A stretch of 9,964 nucleotides of DNA, taken from contig MABB01000048.1 in NCBI GenBank assembly GCA_002162915.1, forward strand, positions 1 to 9,964. Direction: 5' to 3'. The position numbers and the translations under genes are program-made. Below, piece by piece: positions 1-7,337 of this stretch (positions within the stretch are counted from its first letter, which is position 1; each line of letters begins with the position of its first letter). Under the pieces are notes generated by a model. It ran no database searches. It had not been told where the DNA came from and was given only the letters and a program-made list of their open reading frames with translations. Source of the DNA: Rhodospirillales bacterium 47_12_T64. GTDB lineage: Bacteria; Pseudomonadota; Alphaproteobacteria; Kiloniellales; Kiloniellaceae.

Positions 1-347
1 CCCCTGAGATCTAAATCGAGTTCATCAGGCAGCATATCCCATTTAGCTAACTCCCGAGCCATCCAGTCAGCACGTAGAGCAGCTATCTGTTTATCCGTAA
101 GCTCATAAGATGTGCCTGTGAGATTCGCCTCAGCTTGAGCTTTTGCTTGCTCCCATGCTGAGTAGTAATCGGCCCAGACTTTTTTAGCCTGTGCTGGCTC
201 CCTGATCTTGTTCCCTGTTACAGGATTAACTAAAGGATATTTATATTCACGCTTTCCACCAAAAGCCGCTCTAAGGCGCTCCGGAATCGAAATGCGGATA
301 TAGTAATTACCGTGTTTGGGATGTTTCCAAGGGGAAGACATGAGCAT
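1..347 (-). CDS. Tyrosine recombinase (phage/island integrase), N-terminal part, cut by the window edge
   Basis: A minus-strand reading frame is open from the left edge to an ATG at 347, with a second in-frame ATG at 341. The protein starts MLMSSPWKHPKHGNYYIRIS, continues with a basic GGKREYKYPL segment, and then has an Ala/Lys/Glu-rich helical stretch (QAKKVWADYYSAWEQAKAQA). The opening WKHPKHGNYYIRISIPERLR resembles the N-terminal domain of many island integrases, in which a short beta segment of the form 'W-hP-x-G-YYhR-hP' precedes the SAM-like core-binding domain. The catalytic R-H-R-Y domain would lie off the left edge. A purine-rich GAGAGG and an AAGG lie just upstream of the ATG. The gene starts about 90 bp from the tRNA-His 3' end and points away from it, as integrases beside their attachment site do. 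No stop or frameshift is visible in the 115 codons present, so it may be functional. Integrase identity is likely; the exact subfamily is not determined. Confidence 0.75.
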   Translation of the reverse strand, partial: MLMSSPWKHPKHGNYYIRISIPERLRAAFGGKREYKYPLVNPVTGNKIREPAQAKKVWADYYSAWEQAKAQAEANLTGTSYELTDKQIAALRADWMARELAKWDMLPDELDLDLR

Positions 348-435
348 GACCTTGTACCACCTCTCTGTACCAGTTGAGGAGAACAAGCTACTGAAATAGA
401 AAGGGAATTAACCATATCAAGGAGTTAGGATGAGA

Positions 436-513
436 TGGGGTGGCTGAGGGGACTTGAACCCCCGGCCCCCGGTACCACAAACCGGTGCTCTAACCGACTG
501 AGCTACAGCCACC
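436..513 (-). tRNA. tRNA-His (anticodon GTG), CCA encoded
   Basis: Read on the minus strand the sequence folds as a full cloverleaf. The acceptor stem is GTGGCTG with CAGCCAC, the D arm is GCTC/GAGC, and the anticodon stem is CCGGT/ACCGG around the loop TTGTGGT (anticodon GTG). The T arm has the TTCAAGT loop, and a CCA end is encoded at 436-438. An extra 5' G (513) faces C73 (439): this is the G-1:C73 identity pair read by standard HisRS and the tRNA-His mark. A divergent integrase starts next to the 3' end, so this gene is the probable insertion site of an island. The tRNA is intact. Confidence 0.96.
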
Positions 514-559
514 ACAAAATCATCCGCAATCGAGTATAAATTCGACTGATGAGCGAGCT

Positions 560-586
560 TTTATACGCATAGAACGAGTGCGTCAA
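560..586 (-). promoter_or_regulatory. Likely promoter of tRNA-His
   Basis: On the minus strand TTGACG (581-586) is followed after 15 bp by TATAAA (560-565); ATAAAA gives a 16-bp spacer. Transcription would start near 553, about 40 nt before the tRNA 5' end. TTGACG-type -35 boxes are common in alphaproteobacterial stable-RNA promoters. The spacer is slightly short. Confidence 0.5.
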
Positions 587-1165
587 GCGCAACTGTACAC
601 TTGTCGAAAATTGTTTTTCCCGATTGGTTTTTCCAATACTTATTTTTAGAAGGGAAAATCGCTAAACGAGCTTTAAATATCCAAAAATCCAGATATTAGT
701 CAGATATCAAAGAGAATAAAGCACTCTTAGGATCTTGCAGCCATTAACAGATTGGATGACCGGGATAATTCCCTGACTGTTCCTAAAATCAACAGCTCAA
801 ACCTACAGACTCCAAAATGTATTCCCGTAGTTAATATAAAGAGAGTTCGAACTCAGAGTCAGGACCCTAAGGACGTCGAAGTACTTGCCACCTCATAAGA
901 GATGATTCAGTTTTAGAAGCCGCCAAAGGAGCAAACATCCACGTGACCTAAGTTCATTCAGTCTGGATAACAAGACAGTTTAAGCATAACGGCCCCTCCA
1001 TCTCTCCACATATGTAATGCTGTGCAACAAACGCTGATAAAAATGATGCTCGCCTTGTAGCCACCCAAAGCAAAGCATGCCTATTTATTAAGCGCTAAGT
1101 GTTCATTTTTTAGTCAAGTAATGACATTTTTTGATAAAAACCCCGGAAACTGTGTGCTCGATAGT

Positions 1166-1181
1166 TGGCACATATCATGCA
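1166..1181 (+). promoter_or_regulatory. Sigma-54 (RpoN) promoter of glnB
   Basis: TGGCACATATCATGCA matches the sigma-54 consensus TGGCACRNNNNTTGCW at every fixed position except one T. The invariant GG (1167-1168) and GC (1179-1180) doublets have the required 10-bp spacing. Transcription would start near 1192 and leave a leader of about 55 nt before glnB. This implies NtrC-dependent induction under nitrogen limitation, the established scheme for glnB-glnA in alphaproteobacteria. A small dyad, TGTGC-N10-GCACA (1153-1172), overlaps the -24 element. Confidence 0.85.
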
Positions 1182-1198
1182 GATATAAGGGAAAATAA

Positions 1199-1585
<387 letters not shown>

Positions 1586-1603
1586 ATACTAATTATCAAA
1601 AAA

Positions 1604-1621
1604 TACTCCTAATAAAGAGTA
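1604..1621 (+). other. Short hairpin between glnB and glnA
   Basis: TACTC (1604-1608) pairs with GAGTA (1617-1621) around an 8-nt loop in the 61-bp gap. It is weak and has no T-run, so it is not a terminator. It could be a processing or mRNA-stability element, or chance. Confidence 0.2.
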
Positions 1622-1646
1622 CCTCTTAGCTTAAAGGAAAGAGCTT

Positions 1647-3056
1647 ATGTCTGACGTGCAGAGCGTCCTTGATTTAATCAAGGAAAATGAAGTCGAGTTT
1701 GTTGATTATCGCTTCACGGACCCTCGTGGTAAATGGCACCACATGACAATGTGTGCTTCTGCTGTTGGTGAAGATGAACTGGAAGACGGCATCTTGTTTG
1801 ACGGCTCCTCAATCGAGGGCTGGAAAGCGATCAACGAATCAGACATGATCATCAAACCAGATCTGACAACCGCCGTTATGGACCCCTTCTCTGCACAAGC
1901 TCAGCTTATTTTAAGCTGTACTGTTTATGAGCCGGACTCAGGGCAGCTTTATAATCGCGATCCACGTGCGACTGCTGAACGTGCCGAGGCTTATCTCCAG
2001 TCCACTGGTATTGGTGACACCATATACTTTGGTCCTGAAGCTGAGTTCTTTCTTTTTGACAATGTTCAGTTTGACACAAACAGCCACAGCACATTCTTCC
2101 AGCTTGATGACGAAGAATCACCGCACATGACGCGTGCTGAAATCGATGGTGGCAACTCTGGACACCGTCCGCGTGTTAAAGGCGGTTATGTTCCTGTAGG
2201 CCCTGTTGATACTGGTACAGACATTCGCGCTGAAATGACCACTGTCCTCAAAGCCATGGGCGTCGAAGCTGAAAAGCATCACCACGAAGTTGCACCATCC
2301 CAGCACGAACTCGGCGTTAAATTCAACACACTTGTTCGCGCTGCGGATGAACTTCAGATTTACAAGTATGTGGTTCATAATGTTGCTCACGCCTATGGCA
2401 AAACAGCAACCTTCATGCCGAAGCCTGTTGCAGGCGATAATGGATCAGGCATGCACTGCCACCAGTCAATCTGGAAAGAAGGTCAGCCGACTTTCGCAGG
2501 CGAGAGCTATGCCGGTCTGTCTGAAAGCTGCCTTTACTATATTGGCGGCGTCATCAAACATGCTAAATCACTGAACGCTTTCACAAACCCATCAACCAAC
2601 AGCTACAAGCGTTTGGTTCCGGGCTTCGAAGCACCTGTTCTTCTTGCTTACTCTGCACGTAACCGCTCTGCTTCTTGCCGTATTCCACACGGATCGAACC
2701 CGAAAGCAAAACGCGTTGAAGTTCGCTTCCCAGATCCTGTTGCAAACCCATATCTCGCATTCTCAGCTCTTCTCATGGCTGGCCTTGACGGTATTCGCAA
2801 CAAAATTCACCCCGGTGAAGCAATGGACAAAGATCTTTATGATCTTCCTGCCGAAGAGCTTAAAGACATCCCAACAGTATGTGGTTCACTTCGTGAAGCC
2901 CTCGATGCTCTGGAAGCCGATTATGAATTCCTAATCGCAGGTGACGTGTTCTCCAAAGACCAGATTGATGCTTATATCGAGCTAAAGCGAGAAGAAGTAC
3001 TGCGTTTCGAAATGGCACCTCACCCTGTCGAATTCGATATGTATTACAGTGCTTAA
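1647..3056 (+). CDS. glnA: Glutamine synthetase type I (GSI-beta)
   Basis: This 469-aa cytoplasmic dodecameric enzyme joins ammonium to glutamate using ATP, the entry point of the GS-GOGAT pathway. The order of motifs is complete: DGSSIEGW (52-59), metal-binding [10 protein letters not shown] (129-138), [10 protein letters not shown] (265-274), ATP-site [13 protein letters not shown] (314-326) and [10 protein letters not shown] (338-347). Tyr398 in KDLYDLP is the site adenylylated by GlnE, so this is the regulated GSI-beta form. The start is supported by AAGGAAAG at 1634-1641. It follows glnB by 61 bp on the same strand and is probably co-transcribed from the sigma-54 promoter, so PII and its main metabolic target are made together. 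A strong terminator follows. Nothing is missing or odd. Confidence 0.98.
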   Translation: MSDVQSVLDLIKENEVEFVDYRFTDPRGKWHHMTMCASAVGEDELEDGILFDGSSIEGWKAINESDMIIKPDLTTAVMDPFSAQAQLILSCTVYEPDSGQLYNRDPRATAERAEAYLQSTGIGDTIYFGPEAEFFLFDNVQFDTNSHSTFFQLDDEESPHMTRAEIDGGNSGHRPRVKGGYVPVGPVDTGTDIRAEMTTVLKAMGVEAEKHHHEVAPSQHELGVKFNTLVRAADELQIYKYVVHNVAHAYGKTATFMPKPVAGDNGSGMHCHQSIWKEGQPTFAGESYAGLSESCLYYIGGVIKHAKSLNAFTNPSTNSYKRLVPGFEAPVLLAYSARNRSASCRIPHGSNPKAKRVEVRFPDPVANPYLAFSALLMAGLDGIRNKIHPGEAMDKDLYDLPAEELKDIPTVCGSLREALDALEADYEFLIAGDVFSKDQIDAYIELKREEVLRFEMAPHPVEFDMYYSA

Positions 3057-3118
3057 AGATCATTACCGGAAGTAACCAGCCTGATGCGTCCCTGCTAACA
3101 GGGTTGGAACTTCGAATG

Positions 3119-3156
3119 ATAAAAGCCTCCAGTTTTCTGGAGGCTTTTATTTTTTT
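3119..3156 (+). terminator. Rho-independent terminator after glnA
   Basis: A perfect 13-bp stem (3119-3131 with 3138-3150) encloses the loop GTTTTC and is followed by a run of T to 3156. It ends the glnB-glnA transcript. Read from the other side the stem ends in CTTTTAT, so it may also stop the convergent response-regulator gene, whose stop codon is about 50 bp away. A small CCCTG/CAGGG hairpin lies just before it, at 3090-3103. Confidence 0.9.
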
Positions 3157-3207
3157 GATTTTCTGTTCTTTAGGTATTCTTAGCTTACATAGAAATCACA
3201 GAGAAAA

Positions 3208-3834
3208 CTATGCCGGAGCCAAGGTCGGATCTCCAGCGCCAGCCAAGAAGTATAACCGCACCATTTCTGGCAGGCTCCTTACTTCCAGCTTTTCCATTAT
3301 ACGGGCTCTGTGAACCTCGACAGTGCGTGTACTTATCCCTAATTCGTACGCAATCACCTTGTTCAACAATCCATCAACAAGCTTGTCCAGCACCTCTTTT
3401 TCGCGCGGAGTAAGCTTCAAAATAGTTGCTTCTGCTTTATGTCGGAGATCAGCCTGCTCCTGGCTTGTCTGACTGACACCAAGCGCTTCGGTAACGGTAC
3501 TAATTATTTCAACATCAGAGAACGGTTTCTCGATAAAACTATAGGCACCAGCCTTCATCGTCTCGACCGCTTTTGGAATATCACCATGGCCAGAGATCAT
3601 GACAACAGTAAGATTACTTTCTTCTTCTTTAATTCTTTTCAAAACCTCAACGCCGTTCATACCTGGCATCCTGATATCGAGAAGAACACAACCCGTTGTG
3701 GAAAGAATATCCGCAGCAAAAAAATCTTCACCGGAAGAGAAGGTCTTAGTCGTTGCTGTTAATTCAGAAGACTGTATCAACAATTGCGTAGAATCACGTA
3801 CAGCATCATCATCATCAATAATGTAAATATACAT
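3208..3834 (-). CDS. FixJ-family two-component response regulator
   Basis: This 208-aa cytoplasmic transcription factor has a receiver domain at about 1-120 and a LuxR/FixJ-type helix-turn-helix at about 139-190. The receiver shows the acidic cluster DDDD (7-10), phospho-acceptor Asp53 (LLDIRMPGMNG), Ser81 (MISGHGD) and Lys103 (IEKPF). The output domain starts LTPREKEVLDKLVDG and contains STRTVEVHRARIMEKL as recognition helix. The gene is divergent from a histidine kinase whose H-box is of the type that pairs with FixJ regulators, so the two very likely form one phosphorelay. The start ATG at 3834 follows an AGAGAG-containing leader. Its targets are unknown; the neighbouring FecR/lipoprotein genes are natural candidates. 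There is no reason to name it fixJ itself, because neither a haem-PAS FixL nor nitrogen-fixation genes are seen here. Confidence 0.93.
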   Translation of the reverse strand: MYIYIIDDDDAVRDSTQLLIQSSELTATTKTFSSGEDFFAADILSTTGCVLLDIRMPGMNGVEVLKRIKEEESNLTVVMISGHGDIPKAVETMKAGAYSFIEKPFSDVEIISTVTEALGVSQTSQEQADLRHKAEATILKLTPREKEVLDKLVDGLLNKVIAYELGISTRTVEVHRARIMEKLEVRSLPEMVRLYFLAGAGDPTLAPA

Positions 3835-4042
3835 GTATTAACTCTCTATCTCTCGATATCACACAATTAACAAAGTAAAATCAGCTTAATATTGAGACCT
3901 ATCGCTATTGCCTCACTTAAACTATTATCTCGAACTTGAAGAGCTCAAACAAGGTTAAGTTTAAATTTGCCCCTGCGGGACAAAGCCCGCTAACCTCATA
4001 GTCGGCCCAACACTCTGGACCAGGAAAGTGTTTTAACTTTAA
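3835..4042. promoter_or_regulatory. Divergent regulator/kinase intergenic region
   Basis: This 208-bp region must hold promoters for both the response regulator (leftward) and the kinase (rightward). I could not assign -35/-10 boxes with confidence. There are two hairpins in the kinase leader. GCGGG/CCCGC (3975-3990) has a 6-nt loop. AACACT (4009-4014) pairs with AGTGTT (4027-4032) across the purine-rich AGGAAAG, the best available ribosome site for the kinase. Confidence 0.45.
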
Positions 4043-6133
4043 ATGACACCCTTAAAAAAAACCTCTTCTCTGTGGCACCGACTATTTACCATCAACCACA
4101 TCATGATCGCTGTTGTATTTGGAATAGTCATGCTCCGGATAAGCAACCCCTGGTCTGTAGAAATGCTCAGGAACAGTGTCTTTGACAGCTATCAGGAAAT
4201 AAGTCCCCGGGAAGTAGAATCCGAGCAGATCATTCTGGTCGAAATTGATGAAACCAGCTTAAAAGAGATGGGACAGTGGCCTTGGCCGAGAAATTTGGTC
4301 GCTGAATTAACAGAAAAAATTCTATTTCATCACCCAAAAGTTTTAGGGATAGATATCCTTTTCCCAGAACCGGACAGGACTTCGCCGGATCTTATCGCCA
4401 AACAAAGTCAAAACCTTCCCAAAGGTATTAAAGATCTTCTTGCGTCATTGCCATCTAACGACGCTATGCTGGCGACAAGCATGCGGGATAAGCCTGTGGT
4501 TCTTGGGATAGCAGCCGGATACGGAACCCAGAACAAGCTCCCGGCGTCCAGCTCTAACAGTATCGTTATGATTGGTGGTGATATACGAAACTCTATCCCT
4601 TACTACTCCCAAGTACTCCGGAATATTCCCGCTCTCGAAAAAGCGGTGCAAGCTCAAGGCGTATCAAATATTGCTCCAGATCCCGATGGCCTCATCCGCA
4701 AAGTCCCCATGATTTACAATATAAGCGGCAGCCTTGTTCCTGCTTTTGAGACGGAGATATTAAGAATTGCAAATTCCAATATACCGACAGAAGTAATATC
4801 ACCATCCTCAGAGATCAAAGAAATCAATATCGCTGGACTTCAGCTAAAAACGGATCACCTGGGGAATGCCAGAATACATTTTTCTGATCGCCCCAATAAA
4901 CATACCGTTTCCGCACGGAGTGTATTAGCAGACGAAATTCCAGAGAACTACTTCAATAATAAAATTGTGCTCCTAGGCGTTACTGCTGTTGGTATCGCCG
5001 ATTACACCCCCTCTCCACTCGGACAAAACCTCTCCGGACTGGCATTACATGCGCAAGCTTTGGAGAGCATTATAACAGACTCTCTGCTCACTCACTCTTA
5101 TATATCCGCGAGTATAGAGCTTGGCTTTTTTGTTCTCATAGGGCTTGTACTGATATGGATTTCTAACAGGTATACAGCCCTTGAACTGACCGTCGCCTTT
5201 GCAATCTTGTGTTGGTCAATTGTTTTAATTTCATGGGGAAGTTTCAAAGCTCAAAAACTATTGATTGATCCAACGCTTCCCCTCGCGCTCACCCTGACAC
5301 TTTTTTTAATCGCAACTTCCGCAGGATTTATAAACGAACAAAAACAGCGTCGTACAGACGCACGAGAAGCAGCGCTTAGAGAACGGGAAAAAGAAGCTCG
5401 AATACGTAAGCTGCAAAATGAACTCATGCACACTATCGGGAAAAGCTCTGTTCAGAAGTTATCTTCATCGATCGCTCATGAAATGAACCAACCGATGGCA
5501 GCGATATGTAATTATACAAACACTGCCAAGAGGCTTCTCGATAAAAAGGAAATCAGTCAGGACACTCTGAGATCTGTTCTTGGCAAAATTCTGGCACAAG
5601 CGGACAGAGGCAACGATATCCTTAAAAGCATCAGAGAAAGCGCTGAAACCGGGAAAACCTCGATTAGAGCTCTTGATGTGAACCGCATTATTCAAGAAGA
5701 GGTCGAGTTAATAAAAGATGTGGGTGAGGCACAGAGCGTCCAGATCATCCTGGATTGTGATCAAAACCTGCCCCAAGCCCAAGCAAATGAAATACAACTG
5801 CACCAAGTTTTATTGAACCTTATCAGAAACGCCGTTCAGGCAATTACCCATGCTGAAACAGAGAGTAAACACGAAGGCGAAATAGAAATCAGAACTGTGC
5901 GTAATGAAGACGGAATGATTCAAGTCTCCATCAGTGATACGGGGCCCGGGCTGAGTGAGGTCGAGAAAGAAACACTCTTCAAGCCTTTTTATACCAGCAA
6001 AGAACAAGGCATGGGTCTTGGGCTGGCTATCAGCAGATCTATCCTTGAGGCCCTCGGCGGATCACTGTGGGTTGAAGAAAACAAAAAAGGAGGAGCCGTT
6101 TTTTACTTTACGCTCCCCCCAAATGAAAATTAG
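4043..6133 (+). CDS. CHASE2-domain membrane sensor histidine kinase
   Basis: This 696-aa inner-membrane kinase has one N-terminal transmembrane helix (about 20-34), a periplasmic CHASE2 domain (about 40-345), and three transmembrane helices (about 356-374, 379-398 and 407-429). A charged coiled coil follows (430-462). The HisKA domain has the H-box SSSIAHEMNQPMAAICNY (phospho-accepting His479). The ATPase domain has N-box LNLIRNAVQAI (Asn596), G1 SDTGPGL (Asp632), F-box FKPFYTS and G2 GMGLGLAIS (656-664). The 1+3 membrane layout is typical of CHASE2 receptors. There is no PAS domain between membrane and kinase core. The HEMNQP H-box is of the FixL/DctB-like class, consistent with the divergent FixJ-type partner. 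The ligand of CHASE2 is not known. AGGAAAG at 4022-4028 is 14 nt from the ATG, so initiation may be weak or dependent on RNA structure. Confidence 0.93.
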   Translation: MTPLKKTSSLWHRLFTINHIMIAVVFGIVMLRISNPWSVEMLRNSVFDSYQEISPREVESEQIILVEIDETSLKEMGQWPWPRNLVAELTEKILFHHPKVLGIDILFPEPDRTSPDLIAKQSQNLPKGIKDLLASLPSNDAMLATSMRDKPVVLGIAAGYGTQNKLPASSSNSIVMIGGDIRNSIPYYSQVLRNIPALEKAVQAQGVSNIAPDPDGLIRKVPMIYNISGSLVPAFETEILRIANSNIPTEVISPSSEIKEINIAGLQLKTDHLGNARIHFSDRPNKHTVSARSVLADEIPENYFNNKIVLLGVTAVGIADYTPSPLGQNLSGLALHAQALESIITDSLLTHSYISASIELGFFVLIGLVLIWISNRYTALELTVAFAILCWSIVLISWGSFKAQKLLIDPTLPLALTLTLFLIATSAGFINEQKQRRTDAREAALREREKEARIRKLQNELMHTIGKSSVQKLSSSIAHEMNQPMAAICNYTNTAKRLLDKKEISQDTLRSVLGKILAQADRGNDILKSIRESAETGKTSIRALDVNRIIQEEVELIKDVGEAQSVQIILDCDQNLPQAQANEIQLHQVLLNLIRNAVQAITHAETESKHEGEIEIRTVRNEDGMIQVSISDTGPGLSEVEKETLFKPFYTSKEQGMGLGLAISRSILEALGGSLWVEENKKGGAVFYFTLPPNEN

Positions 6134-6145
6134 ATTCTATAAAGC

Positions 6146-6754
6146 TTAACGAAGAACCATTACAACCCGTCGGTTTAAAGCCTTATCGTTCTCTATATTC
6201 CCGTCCGATAAAGGGTCATCTTCCCCCAGCGATTTTATGTCAATTGCAGACACCACCACACCATTTTCGACAAGTAAATCACGTAACCGACCAGCCCGGC
6301 GCAGGCCGAGAGCTCTGTTATATTCAACAGATCCGATTGAATCCGTATGGCCGATCAAGCTTATATCGACAGTTTTCCGGGTTTTGATTTCGGCAAGAAC
6401 CGCTTCGAATATAACTCTTGAATCGTCCGTTAACGCGTCACTGTCAAATCCAAAGAAGAAGAAGAAGGACAAAGGTTGAGGCGGTTGAGCTCCTTCCGTT
6501 TCAGCAACGAGTTTTGCCACAATATCATCTGCCAGCTCGCGGGGCTTCTTAGGTGCCTTGTTCTCGGGTATTTCGACAACTGTATTTATCGTAGATAGAG
6601 TTTGAGTACCCTGATCATTCGTCACACTAATCTCGCCAACGGACCCGTCATCTTCAGCTAAGAGAATCACATAATTTCCCCGAGGCGTGGAACAGGCAGC
6701 CAAAGCCAGCAAGAGCAAGGGAAACAATAGTTTCAATCTAATTTTAATAATCAT
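6146..6754 (-). CDS. OmpA-like peptidoglycan-associated lipoprotein
   Basis: This 202-aa protein begins MIIKIRLKLLFPLLLLALAAC, a lipoprotein signal with a LAAC lipobox (Cys21), so it should be lipid-anchored, probably in the outer membrane. Residues 28-62 form a small beta-rich segment (VILLAEDDGSVGEISVT). Residues 96-202 are an OmpA C-terminal domain that binds peptidoglycan: GHTDSIGSVEYN with Asp138, ALGLRRAGRLRDLL, and NRRVVMVL with the Arg at 195/196. The start at 6754 was chosen because it gives a complete signal peptide and has AAGAGAAG upstream; the frame stays open further but only across repeats. An unusual Phe run (97-101), coded by TTC repeats, precedes the first domain strand. It lies downstream of the FecR-domain gene and is convergent with the kinase, with only 12 bp between stop codons. 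Confidence 0.88.
   Translation of the reverse strand: MIIKIRLKLLFPLLLLALAACSTPRGNYVILLAEDDGSVGEISVTNDQGTQTLSTINTVVEIPENKAPKKPRELADDIVAKLVAETEGAQPPQPLSFFFFFGFDSDALTDDSRVIFEAVLAEIKTRKTVDISLIGHTDSIGSVEYNRALGLRRAGRLRDLLVENGVVVSAIDIKSLGEDDPLSDGNIENDKALNRRVVMVLR
6453..6467 (-). repeat. TTC trinucleotide run (5 units) inside the OmpA-like gene
   Basis: Five consecutive AAG units on the plus strand, equal to TTC-type codons on the coding strand, produce a run of five Phe where the family normally has a strand like 'lyFdfdS'. The run can grow or shrink in frame by slippage. Confidence 0.7.
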
Positions 6755-6784
6755 TGTTATAGCTTCTCTTAAATTATGCTCAGA

Positions 6785-6869
6785 ATTACTCGGTCCAAGA
6801 TTACTCGGCCCAAGATTACTCGGCCCAAGATTACTCGGCCCAAGATTACTCGGCCCAGGATTACTCGGC
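6785..6869 (-). repeat. 15-bp tandem repeat spanning the FecR stop codon
   Basis: The unit ATTACTCGGCCCAAG (plus strand) occurs five times in a row (6785-6859), with T for C in the first copy and G for A in the fifth. A sixth partial copy follows (6860-6869). On the mRNA strand each unit reads CTTGGGCCGAGTAAT. The copy nearest FecR supplies its last codons GCC GAG TAA, and because 15 is a multiple of 3 every copy repeats the TAA in the same frame. The core CTYGGNCCRAG is a near-palindrome with one mismatch. The array lies about 30 bp before the lipoprotein start and leaves its ribosome site untouched. Confidence 0.95.
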
Positions 6870-7337
6870 ATTGATAAAAAGTCGTGTTCCACGAACGGTA
6901 ACTGTTCCCGCCGGTGTCGTGATTCTAAGGTCCTCATCGGGATTTTTTGTTAATTTAGAGATCAAACCCGAGATATATAAAAGCGTACCCTGAAAGAGCT
7001 CTACGGCAAAAGTCAGCTTGTTATTGTCTGGATCAAAAGCAAAATTTTCTAATTTCAGGAGCGAATTGCTCCCAAGGGATACCAGTGTATTGTCGCGAAA
7101 AGAGACACCCATCGAAGATTGATCTTCAGTTTTGAGAATATCATTTCTATAGAGAGGATCTCCAAGCTTCAGAGGTCGCTCAACATCGCCACTGATTGCA
7201 ATACAGGCACCATTTAAGACTTTCACATAAGCAATAATCGGCTTTTCATCTGCATAAGCCGACGTTCCCACCAACAGAGGCGTTGAGAATAACATTAACA
7301 ATGCAAAAATTGATGAAATTTTGCGAAGTAAAAACAT
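6861..7337 (-). CDS. Secreted FecR-domain protein
   Basis: This 158-aa protein has a Sec signal peptide (MFLLRKISSIFALLMLFSTP, cleavage probably after SAYA, residue 29) and should be periplasmic. The rest is one FecR domain: AYVKVLNGACIAISGDVERPLKLGDPLYRNDILKT, then SSMGVSFRDNTLVSLGSNSLLKLENF, then the family's closing motif TPAGTVTVRGTRLFI. Unlike FecR proper it has no cytoplasmic anti-sigma region or transmembrane helix, and no sigma factor gene is nearby, so it is not a classic iron-uptake FecR. As I recall, short FecR-domain proteins of this type occur beside CHASE2 receptors and OmpA-domain lipoproteins in other proteobacteria. That makes it a likely sensory or structural partner of the kinase. 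AAAGG lies about 10 nt before the ATG. The stop codon lies in a 15-bp tandem repeat. Confidence 0.85.
   Translation of the reverse strand: MFLLRKISSIFALLMLFSTPLLVGTSAYADEKPIIAYVKVLNGACIAISGDVERPLKLGDPLYRNDILKTEDQSSMGVSFRDNTLVSLGSNSLLKLENFAFDPDNNKLTFAVELFQGTLLYISGLISKLTKNPDEDLRITTPAGTVTVRGTRLFINAE

Noticed and set aside
851..859. ACTCAGAGT, also present in the candidate operator at 7389-7397
   Set aside because: A single 9-mer match is expected many times by chance in 10 kb, and this copy lacks the 20-bp-spaced partner.
3208..3834. Naming the regulator fixJ
   Set aside because: The family match is to FixJ-like regulators in general; the partner kinase is CHASE2-type without a haem PAS domain and no nitrogen-fixation genes are present.
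6785..6869. CRISPR-like array
   Set aside because: Units are 15 bp and directly adjacent with no unique spacers; it is a simple tandem repeat.
6755..6937. Longer form of the OmpA-like lipoprotein, starting inside the FecR gene with a GPSNL-repeat N-terminus
   Set aside because: It would bury the lipoprotein signal peptide 61 residues inside the protein. The start at 6754 has its own ribosome site and a complete lipobox signal.
6861..7337. Classic FecR anti-sigma factor of an iron-uptake system
   Set aside because: It has a cleavable signal peptide, no cytoplasmic region or transmembrane anchor, and no sigma factor or TonB receptor gene is nearby.
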